Positions 1 through 6,374 of a DNA stretch of 7,596 nucleotides are shown here, one piece after another. The notes beneath the pieces are model-generated. The model did not search any database. It saw nothing but the letters and a program-made list of their open reading frames with translations, and was not told the DNA's origin. The DNA is from Alloprevotella sp. (GTDB lineage Bacteria > Bacteroidota > Bacteroidia > Bacteroidales > Bacteroidaceae): contig JAFUXE010000068.1 in assembly GCA_017477205.1 (NCBI GenBank), positions 1-7,596 of the forward strand, given 5' to 3'. Both the position numbers and the translations under genes were made by a program. Position 1 is the first letter of the stretch, and the number at the start of each line of letters is the position of its first letter.

Positions 1-417
1 GGTAAGGCTGACAGCACCCCCCTGCACCTTGACCTCTCCCAACAGCCCGACTTGGCACAGACGCTTATCGTCACCTGCGGTCTGCTCGGAAGGCCATTCC
101 GCTTTACCGGCCTTCAGAGCCTCCGCATCAAGGAGACCGACCGCATTGCGGCACTCACGCAGGAACTTGCGAAGTTCGGCGTATGCCTCAGGGTGGAGGA
201 CAGCGCAGAGGAGGGACTTACCGTCTCGGCTGACGGCGACATCGCCGCCCCTGTCGGTGAAACGACATCCGTCGCCACCTACGATGACCACCGCATGGCC
301 ATGAGCTTTGCGCCCACCATGCTTCTTTTCCCGAACGTCACGATAGAACATCCCGAGGTGGTGTCGAAGTCCTACCCCAGATTCTGGGAGGAATTCCATA
401 CCATCTTCAAACCCTGA
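1..417 (+). CDS. aroA: 3-phosphoshikimate 1-carboxyvinyltransferase (EPSP synthase), C-terminal part
   Basis: AroA transfers the enolpyruvyl group of phosphoenolpyruvate to shikimate 3-phosphate, the sixth step of the cytosolic shikimate pathway. The gene runs in from the left edge in frame 1, so only the last 138 codons are present, about a third of a normal enzyme of 410-430 residues. Visible active-site motifs are PDLAQT (near 49-66, its Asp matching the catalytic Asp313 region of the E. coli enzyme), KETDR at 130-144 (E. coli Lys340/Glu341/Arg344 region), YDDHRMAM at 280-303 (Asp384/Arg386 region) and SKSYP at 364-378, whose Lys matches Lys411. The E. coli equivalences come from family knowledge. 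The end is a normal family terminus with a TGA stop, so the fragment looks intact and functional. The next gene starts 9 bases later, suggesting cotranscription. Confidence 0.96.
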   Translation, partial: GKADSTPLHLDLSQQPDLAQTLIVTCGLLGRPFRFTGLQSLRIKETDRIAALTQELAKFGVCLRVEDSAEEGLTVSADGDIAAPVGETTSVATYDDHRMAMSFAPTMLLFPNVTIEHPEVVSKSYPRFWEEFHTIFKP

Positions 418-426
418 CGCTTTGCC

Positions 427-726
427 ATGCCCTGTTCCCTCACCACCTTCTGCGACCTTCCCTGCGACGATGAACTTCTCGCAGCAGAACCTGAATACTA
501 CGACGACGAAGAACTCGACCGCTACCGCGGACGGCCTGCCGACCTCTATGGCGACGCGGAAGTGATGGAGTTCGAGGAGGTTCTCACCACCATGCGCCCG
601 GACGAGGTTCACGGATGGTTGCGTTCACTCAGCCAGCGCGGCATCGAACTGCCCGCAAGCCTCCGCGACATGGCGTTTATGCTCATCGAAGAAGCCGCAT
701 CTGGGGAGGGGAACACAATAAAATAG
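427..726 (+). CDS. small acidic protein of unknown function
   Basis: This 99-residue protein starts with ATG 9 bases after the aroA stop and ends 39 bases before the lipoprotein gene, in the same orientation, so it probably belongs to their transcript. I do not recognise the family. It is strongly acidic (24 Asp/Glu against 8 Lys/Arg by my count), with an acidic cluster EYYDDEELD around residues 23-31. The second half (about 47-92) looks like two or three amphipathic helices. Three cysteines lie in the first 13 residues (3, 9, 13), a spacing that could bind a metal but is not a motif I can name. There is no signal peptide or membrane segment, so it is probably cytosolic. No Shine-Dalgarno sequence is visible. 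Support for coding comes from its fit between neighbours and G+C-rich third positions like theirs. A shorter start at Met47 cannot be excluded. Confidence 0.72.
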   Translation: MPCSLTTFCDLPCDDELLAAEPEYYDDEELDRYRGRPADLYGDAEVMEFEEVLTTMRPDEVHGWLRSLSQRGIELPASLRDMAFMLIEEAASGEGNTIK

Positions 727-760
727 AGAAAATTCAGTTATATATAGCATAACAATTCTT
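715..760 (+). promoter_or_regulatory. A+T-rich leader before the SprE/PorW-like gene
   Basis: This stretch is only about 20% G+C by my count, while the surrounding genes are well above 50%. It covers the last codons of the small acidic gene and most of the gap before the TTG start at 766. A+T-rich, unstructured leaders are typical of translation starts in Bacteroidota, which rarely use Shine-Dalgarno pairing. It could also hold a promoter, but I find no match to the Bacteroidota TAnnTTTG element, so the promoter reading is speculative. Confidence 0.3.
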
Positions 761-765
761 CCCGC

Positions 766-3700
766 TTGCGTAGGACACCTTACATACTCCTTGCAGTCAT
801 TGCACTGATTCTCAGCGCCTGTTCCACGAAAGAGAACACGGCACGCAATCGCATGTGGCAATCCTTCAAGACACGCTACAACACCTACTTCAACGGCCAT
901 GAAGCCTACAAGCAGGGCATGGAAGCAAAGGAAAAGGGTGTCAGCGACAACTACACCGAGCGGTTGCCCTTCTTCATGGTAGGCAACACAAAGTCTGCCG
1001 AACTTGGAAAAGGGCAGTTTGAGACAGCCATCACGAAGTGTGAGAAGTCCATACAGCTGCACTCCATCAAGGCAAAGCCGAAAATTTCCCCTGAAAAGCG
1101 TCGCACAGAGAAGGCCAAGCAATACTTGGCACGCAAGGAATACAATCCCTTCCTGAAGAACGCCTGGCTTCTGATGGGACAGGCGCAGTTCCAGAAGGGC
1201 GACTATCTCGAAGCCGCCTCCACCTTCTCCTACGTCACACGGCTCTACCAGGCCGAACCCGCCGTAGCCAACGAAGCACGCGCATGGCTGGCACGCTGCT
1301 ATGCCGGCCTTGACTGGTTCTACGATGCCGAGGACGTACTCTCCAAGATGAGCCGCGACAGCCTATCACGCCGTGTCCAGCGCGAACGCGACGCCACAAT
1401 GGCCGACCTGCTACTGCGGCAGGAGCGCTTTGAGGATGCTCTGCCCTATCTGCGCACGGCTGCACGGCAAAGCAAGGGAGGCATACAGCGGGCGCGCCGG
1501 TATTTCCTCCTTGGACAGGTGGAACAACAGCTCGGCAACGACCGTGAAGCCTACAAAGCTCTCACGAAATGCCTCTCGCAAAGTCCGCCCTACCAGTTGG
1601 CGTTCAATGCCCGCATCCTCCACACCGAAGTGACAGGAGACGGGCGAGGAAAGTCGCAGTTGCAACAGCTGCGGCGCATGGCACGCTCGGAAAAGAACAA
1701 GGAATATCTGGACCAAGTGTACTACGCCATCGGCAATGTCCACCTTGCGCAAGGCGATACGCTTGCTGCCATCAACGCCTACGAGACAGGGCGTGTGAAA
1801 GCCACGCGCAGCGGCGTGGAAAAAGGCGTTCTGCTCCTGCGTCTCGGACAGATATACTGGGAGCGGCAGCGCTTCGACAAGGCTCAGGGATGCTACTCGG
1901 AAGCCCTGAGCCTCGTGGACAAGACGCGAAAAGACTACGACGAGATGATGCGACGTTCAAAAATCCTTGACCATCTCGTACCTTACACCTCAGCCGTATT
2001 CCTGCAAGACAGCCTACAGACGCTGGCAGGCATGAGCGAAGAGGAGCGCAATGCCGCCATTGACCGCGTCATTGAAGCCCTGAAGAAGAAGGAAAAAGAA
2101 GAGGCCAAACTTCGCAAGGACTCCGTAGCCCAAGCACGGCGGAGCAACGGCGGACTGGGCGATGACAACGGGATTGAAGATGTTGCAAACCGCCGTCGTC
2201 CGGGACAGCTGGGACAGCAGAACCAGACGTGGTATTTCTACGATCCGATGGTCGTGGCGCAAGGAAAAGAGGAATTCCGCAAACGTTGGGGCAACCGCCC
2301 GAATGAGGACAACTGGCGACGCAGCAACAAGACCGTATTGCAAACCGTTGACGACCAAGGCTTCGACTACGAGGCTGAAGACAGCATTGCCGCCCTTGAG
2401 GACAGCCTTTCCCTTGCTGCCGAAGATTTGCAAAACGACAGCGTCCTCACAGAGGAGAACGACCCCCACAAACGCGCCTACTACCTGAAACAGATTCCTT
2501 TCACGCAGGAACAGCGCGAGGCCTCCAATCTCATCATCATGGACGGTCTCTACAATGCAGGTGTGATAGAGAAGGACGAACTTGAAGACTTCCCCCTGGC
2601 CGAAGGCACCCTGCAACGGCTTGTCAAGCAGTATCCAACCTTCCAGAACCGACAGGATGCGCTCTACCAGCTCTTCCTGCTCTACTCCCGCTGGCATCGC
2701 GACGCCGATGCCTCGCGAATACGCGACCTTATGGCCGAGGAATTTCCGGACAGTAGCACGACGAAGCTCATCCTTGACCCCAACTATCTCGTAAATGCCC
2801 GCTTCGCCCGGGAAATGGAGGATTCGCTTTACGCTGCTACTTACAACGCTTACCTCCAGCACGATGCCGACCGTGTAGAAACGAACTTCCAATACTCCAC
2901 GCAGCACTATCCGCAGGGACTCAATCGCCCGCGCTTCACGCTCCTCCATGCACTCTCGCGCATCGGTCGCGCCGATGACAAAGAAGTTGGTGAGGAACTG
3001 CGTACATTGGCAAAGGACCATTCCGCCGGTGATGTGGCGACGCTTGCAGGCCTCATCGTGAACGGCCTTGACGCTGGGCGTGAGTTTGCCGGCGGCACGC
3101 TGAATCCCGGTTCGTTGTGGGATCGCCGTACCGCAATGGCGGACTCCATCGCCGAGGGTGACAGCATCGCACGCACCCTCCTGCCCGACCGCGACACGCG
3201 CTTCGTGCTGCTCATCGCCTACCCGAAGGACTCCCTTGACGACAACCGCCTACTCTACGACATTGCCCATTTCAACTTCACGGGCTTCTACGTACGCAGT
3301 TTCGAAATGGAGAAACTTGTTGATGCCAGCGGCCTGACACAGTTCCGCATTCGGGGTTTCCGCAGCTACGACGAAGCACACGCCTACGCTCAGGAACTCT
3401 TCGGCGTGCCTGCTGTTGCCTCACAGCTGCAACACGCCCGCACCTTGCTCATTTCGGAGCACAACATGAACCTGCTTGGTCGGCAGTATAGTTTCGAGGA
3501 TTATCAGGAATTTTTCGATAAGACCTTTGCGCCGATGAAACTCAACCCCAATCTGCCCCTTGACGACGCACCGCCTGCCGAACAGCGCTACGACGATGCT
3601 CCCGAACAAATCTACCCGCTACCCACGAAGGAGGCCGAAGTGAAAACTGAAAACGTCACGGAAGAAGCCAAGGCGCAGGAAGAACGGATGGAGAATCCCC

Positions 3701-4005
3701 TTCTGCCAAACAACCAGAGGGCCGAAGATGCTGATACTGATACCGACACCGACGAAGAAGGAGATGTTGCGGAGGAAACCGACATGGACGAGGAAGCTGA
3801 TGCAGACGCAGAAGAAAGTGACGGAGACGCGGACGAAGAGGTGGAGGAAGCCGACGAAGATTCGGAAGAAAACACAGACGAGCCTGACGCAGATTCCGAT
3901 GAAGAAGCTGACGAACCTAACGGAGACTCTGACGAGGAAGCTGATGAATCCGATGAGGATTCCGAAGAAAGCGACAGTGACGAAGATACTGACGACGAAG
4001 AATGA
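766..4005 (+). CDS. SprE/PorW-family TPR lipoprotein with acidic repeat tail
   Basis: SprE (Flavobacterium) and PorW (Porphyromonas) are envelope lipoproteins needed for type IX secretion and gliding; Bacteroidales without that system can also carry relatives, so the role here is not proven. Residues 1-19 form a lipoprotein signal (basic start, hydrophobic core, LSAC with lipidated Cys19). The TTG start is chosen because it gives exactly this signal; upstream the frame holds no ATG before a TAG at 745-747. Family features follow: the RYNTYFNG segment near residues 37-44, TPR-like helices through about 400, a charged linker, WYFYDP at 489-494 with the downstream EDNWRRSNK (514-522), a second helical block from YYLKQ (572), and the C-terminal domain from FVLLIAY (813) to about 921. 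A linker then leads to a 94-residue acidic tail (986-1079). At 1079 residues it is longer than I recall for PorW (about 600) or SprE (about 870). Confidence 0.88.
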   Translation: MRRTPYILLAVIALILSACSTKENTARNRMWQSFKTRYNTYFNGHEAYKQGMEAKEKGVSDNYTERLPFFMVGNTKSAELGKGQFETAITKCEKSIQLHSIKAKPKISPEKRRTEKAKQYLARKEYNPFLKNAWLLMGQAQFQKGDYLEAASTFSYVTRLYQAEPAVANEARAWLARCYAGLDWFYDAEDVLSKMSRDSLSRRVQRERDATMADLLLRQERFEDALPYLRTAARQSKGGIQRARRYFLLGQVEQQLGNDREAYKALTKCLSQSPPYQLAFNARILHTEVTGDGRGKSQLQQLRRMARSEKNKEYLDQVYYAIGNVHLAQGDTLAAINAYETGRVKATRSGVEKGVLLLRLGQIYWERQRFDKAQGCYSEALSLVDKTRKDYDEMMRRSKILDHLVPYTSAVFLQDSLQTLAGMSEEERNAAIDRVIEALKKKEKEEAKLRKDSVAQARRSNGGLGDDNGIEDVANRRRPGQLGQQNQTWYFYDPMVVAQGKEEFRKRWGNRPNEDNWRRSNKTVLQTVDDQGFDYEAEDSIAALEDSLSLAAEDLQNDSVLTEENDPHKRAYYLKQIPFTQEQREASNLIIMDGLYNAGVIEKDELEDFPLAEGTLQRLVKQYPTFQNRQDALYQLFLLYSRWHRDADASRIRDLMAEEFPDSSTTKLILDPNYLVNARFAREMEDSLYAATYNAYLQHDADRVETNFQYSTQHYPQGLNRPRFTLLHALSRIGRADDKEVGEELRTLAKDHSAGDVATLAGLIVNGLDAGREFAGGTLNPGSLWDRRTAMADSIAEGDSIARTLLPDRDTRFVLLIAYPKDSLDDNRLLYDIAHFNFTGFYVRSFEMEKLVDASGLTQFRIRGFRSYDEAHAYAQELFGVPAVASQLQHARTLLISEHNMNLLGRQYSFEDYQEFFDKTFAPMKLNPNLPLDDAPPAEQRYDDAPEQIYPLPTKEAEVKTENVTEEAKAQEERMENPLLPNNQRAEDADTDTDTDEEGDVAEETDMDEEADADAEESDGDADEEVEEADEDSEENTDEPDADSDEEADEPNGDSDEEADESDEDSEESDSDEDTDDEE
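3802..3999 (+). repeat. 33-base degenerate tandem repeat encoding 11-residue acidic units
   Basis: Six in-frame units cover residues 1013-1078 of the SprE/PorW-like protein. Read in an 11-residue register they are ADAEESDGDAD, EEVEEADEDSE, ENTDEPDADSD, EEADEPNGDSD, EEADESDEDSE and ESDSDEDTDDE. A loose consensus is E-E-A-D-E-x-x-x-D-S-(D/E). The octapeptide DSDEEADE occurs identically at 1043-1050 and 1054-1061, yet its two 24-base coding stretches differ at 5 positions, all synonymous. The copies are therefore old or under selection for acidity, not a fresh duplication. The region before it (986-1012) is equally acidic but without a clear period. Confidence 0.75.
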
Positions 4006-4008
4006 CCC

Positions 4009-5886
4009 TTACTCCACGCAGGCCTCATAGAGGCGGCGGTAGAACTTGTGGCGACACAGTGTGGAGACATCCCCCAGCACAATAAGTTTATAACGCGCGC
4101 GCGTAATGGCAACATTCGTGCGGCGAAGGTCGCGAAGGAAGCCTATCTGTCCGGCATCGTTCGCACGCACAAGGGAAAGCACGATGACATCACGCTCCTG
4201 CCCTTGGAATGCGTCTACGGTGGAGACCGTTATCTGCCGTCGCAAGGGACGCAGCGTCTCGTCACGCTTCAGCAGGCGACGCAGCAGGGAAACTTGTCCG
4301 CGGTAGGGCGAGATGATACCAAAGTCCACGCGCTCCTCCAGAAGCCTTTCCATCCCAATGCGCTGGACATAGCGACGCAGGGTTTCGAGTGTGAGGCGTG
4401 CCTCTGCGGGATTCTGGCGGCTGTGGGTATGAAAAGCAGAAGTTTCCTGTGTTGCCTCTTCACCCTCTGCATCGCTTTGCCCCGTGTCAATCCATTCCAA
4501 GGGCGTGTCCACCATGTCCAGAAGGCTACGGTGGCGTACTTCGGGAGCCGCTTCAAGCTGTCCTCCGTAGAACCAGTCACTGGAGAAGCGCATGAGCCGT
4601 TCGTTCATGCGGTATTGCACACGCAGCAGGCGCACGCGCTCGGGGTGCGCGTCCACGATAGCCTCCATCAACGTGCGGCCGAGACCGTCGCGCAAAGCCT
4701 GCGGATTCTTTATCGTCGGAGGCAGCTGGCAATGGTCGCCGGCAAGGACAAAGCGGTCACACTTTCGGATGGCTATCCAGCAGGCAGCCTCCAAGGCTTG
4801 TGCAGCCTCGTCAATGAAAAGCGTGTGAAAGCGCATTCCCATGAGCAGGGGATTGGCACTTCCGGCCAGCGTACAGGCAAAGACGCGCGTCGCGTCAAAG
4901 AGTTGTTGGCGGATGCGGATTTCTATTTCGTCGGCACGTTCGCGCAGACGTGCTATCTTCTGATGGAAATTCTGCGGACGACTACCGCGCGGCGTGGAGC
5001 GCAGCTGGCGCAAGGTGCGGCGCAGTTGCCACAGGGCGGGATAGTCGGGATGGTCCTCGAAACGACGCTCGTAGGTGTGGGCGAGCATGGAGGGTGTGAC
5101 ACGTGTGGGGTTTCCTATGCGCAGCAGGGGAATGCCGCGTGCCGAAAGCTGCTCCGCAATCCAGTCCACTGCCGTGTTGCTCTGTGCGCAGACGAGGACT
5201 TGCGTCTCTCGTTGGAGCACCTCGGCCACGGCCTCCACCAACGTCGTTGTCTTTCCCGTACCGGGAGGGCCATGTACAACGAGGAAATCACGTGTACCAA
5301 CGATGTCGCTGACGGCCTGCTGCTGCGAAGCATTCAGCCAAGGGAGGGAAAGATGCTGGGGACGCTCCTCCGGCAGAGCAACGGAGGCGTTTATCTTGTC
5401 ACGAAGCTCGGCAAGGCGGTTGTCGCGTGCTGCAAGCACGTCATCCAAGGCCTTAAACATCAAGTGGTAGGTGGTTTCATCAAAGAAGAGTTGTACGCCC
5501 GGCTGTTCCATGTGGCGCAGGCTCTCCAGCGCCTTTTCATCAGGTAAAAGGACGGTCATCGTGTCACCCTCCACGTAGTTCACGGTTGCCGTGAAAGAAG
5601 CGTAATGCAAGCCGCCCGTGCCGTCCTGTTCAAAGAAGCAAACCGTGCGACCGTACTCGAAGCTGTGTGGCGTCTCCTCGTCCTCCACCTGCTGCGGCCG
5701 TACAACTTCCACCGCCAGACGATCCAGGGAGTTGTAGTAGCTGCGGCCAACGCTCACGGGATACCAGCACTCGCCGCGCCTCACCTTCCGCTCCACGCCA
5801 AGCAGTTCCGCATCGTGGCGGAACTGCTCCTTTTCATACTCGTACTCCTTGCGAAGCAACTCTCTATGTCGCTGCAGACGGGACAA
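4009..5886 (-). CDS. superfamily 1 UPF1/IGHMBP2-like DNA/RNA helicase
   Basis: This is a 625-residue ATP-dependent helicase with all core motifs in order: Q-motif region NASQQQAV (185-192), Walker A GPPGTGKTT (206-214), motif Ia around 230-241, Walker B DEAAQ (359-363), motif III GDHCQLPP (383-390), the YRMNERL segment (425-431), ISPYRGQ (525-531), motif V TVDAFQGQERD (556-566) and motif VI RRTNVAITRAR (588-598). The N-terminal 180 residues match the pre-helicase region of Bacteroidales relatives (EYEYEKE, RSYYNSL). There is no fused nuclease domain, so it looks like a stand-alone enzyme; the substrate is unknown. The start is uncertain: the frame has no early ATG, TTG at 5886 is the most upstream usable start after an in-frame TAA at 5896-5898, and CTG at codon 4 is possible. 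It lies 16 bases after the secreted-protein gene, probably in one operon with it and purA. Confidence 0.92.
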   Translation of the reverse strand: MSRLQRHRELLRKEYEYEKEQFRHDAELLGVERKVRRGECWYPVSVGRSYYNSLDRLAVEVVRPQQVEDEETPHSFEYGRTVCFFEQDGTGGLHYASFTATVNYVEGDTMTVLLPDEKALESLRHMEQPGVQLFFDETTYHLMFKALDDVLAARDNRLAELRDKINASVALPEERPQHLSLPWLNASQQQAVSDIVGTRDFLVVHGPPGTGKTTTLVEAVAEVLQRETQVLVCAQSNTAVDWIAEQLSARGIPLLRIGNPTRVTPSMLAHTYERRFEDHPDYPALWQLRRTLRQLRSTPRGSRPQNFHQKIARLRERADEIEIRIRQQLFDATRVFACTLAGSANPLLMGMRFHTLFIDEAAQALEAACWIAIRKCDRFVLAGDHCQLPPTIKNPQALRDGLGRTLMEAIVDAHPERVRLLRVQYRMNERLMRFSSDWFYGGQLEAAPEVRHRSLLDMVDTPLEWIDTGQSDAEGEEATQETSAFHTHSRQNPAEARLTLETLRRYVQRIGMERLLEERVDFGIISPYRGQVSLLRRLLKRDETLRPLRRQITVSTVDAFQGQERDVIVLSLVRANDAGQIGFLRDLRRTNVAITRARYKLIVLGDVSTLCRHKFYRRLYEACVE

Positions 5887-5902
5887 CCTTAAATCTTAAA
5901 TT

Positions 5903-6361
5903 TTAATCCTGTAATACATCAATCCACATTTCGTCCTGTGGCGACCAGACGCGACGTATGACTATGTAGCCTCCTTCGCACGGAAAGTCTGCCTCATGAC
6001 CGTTGAGGTAAAGGCGGAAAGAGCCTGAAGGCTGACAAATACGGAGACTGATGGGGGTCTCCGCCTGATTGACATCTGCAATACGGAGTTTCACGCCCTG
6101 ACTGGGAGAATAGACCTGATCAACGGAGAAGCTGAGCGAGGAACGGGGATGTATGCGGGCATAGGAGTTGACATAACGGCGGACATAGACACCCTCCGCA
6201 TCCGTCATATAGATGAGTGTTGGCAGCGGATCCGGCGCTCCCACGTCAAACAGCACGACGCTGTCGCTCAGCACGAAGCGTTCAGGGCGTTGTGCATATA
6301 GGGCGACTGCTTGCGTCATCGCAAGTGCGGAAGTCAGAACGAAAGTTCCCAGGAAACGCAT
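5903..6361 (-). CDS. secreted protein of unknown function
   Basis: This 152-residue protein starts with ATG 10 bases after the purA stop. Residues 1-23 form a Sec signal peptide: a short basic start, a hydrophobic stretch, and probable cleavage after Ala20 or Ala23, the latter leaving Gln at +1 as is common in Bacteroidota. There is no lipobox cysteine, so the product should be free in the periplasm or outside the cell. The mature part of about 130 residues is rich in alternating hydrophobic and polar residues, suggesting a small beta-rich domain. Its only two cysteines (109 and 128) could form a disulfide. I do not recognise a family. I see no C-terminal type IX sorting domain; the end is too short and lacks the usual pattern. 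The gap of 16 bases to the helicase places it in the purA transcript, though its function need not relate. Confidence 0.82.
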   Translation of the reverse strand: MRFLGTFVLTSALAMTQAVALYAQRPERFVLSDSVVLFDVGAPDPLPTLIYMTDAEGVYVRRYVNSYARIHPRSSLSFSVDQVYSPSQGVKLRIADVNQAETPISLRICQPSGSFRLYLNGHEADFPCEGGYIVIRRVWSPQDEMWIDVLQD

Positions 6362-6368
6362 ACCTGTG

Positions 6369-6374
6369 TCCTTA
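6369..6374 (-). promoter_or_regulatory. Shine-Dalgarno-like site overlapping the purA stop
   Basis: On the minus strand TAAGGA lies 7 bases before the ATG at 6361, and its TAA is the purA stop codon. AAGGA is complementary to the 3' end of 16S rRNA. A recognisable site is unusual in this window, where the other starts have none, and its overlap with the stop suggests that ribosomes finishing purA may reinitiate on the secreted-protein gene. The coupling is an inference. Confidence 0.5.

Noticed and set aside
29..304. A 91-residue + strand frame overlapping the aroA end.
   Set aside because: The frame-1 reading carries the EPSP synthase active-site motifs throughout this stretch; the alternative frame has none.
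2014..3021. A 335-codon open frame on the minus strand within the lipoprotein gene.
   Set aside because: It lies fully inside a gene with family-specific motifs on the + strand, and its product shows no domain or credible start context.
4022..4034. Perfect inverted repeat GCCTC-ATA-GAGGC just after the lipoprotein stop, as a possible terminator.
   Set aside because: The stem is only 5 pairs, there is no T-tract on either side, and it lies within helicase codons.
3612..4115. A serine-rich 167-residue product on the minus strand.
   Set aside because: The Ser runs are simply the reverse complement of Asp/Glu-rich codons in the acidic tail; it also overlaps the end of the helicase gene.
4048..5547. 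A 499-codon open frame on the + strand opposite the helicase.
   Set aside because: The helicase on the minus strand has every core motif in order. The antisense translation has no recognisable domain and is best explained by G+C-rich codon use removing stops from the opposite frame.
4009..5886. The helicase as part of an antiphage defence system.
   Set aside because: Some UPF1-like helicases act in defence, but here no nuclease domain, methylase or other defence partner is nearby, and the neighbours are housekeeping genes.
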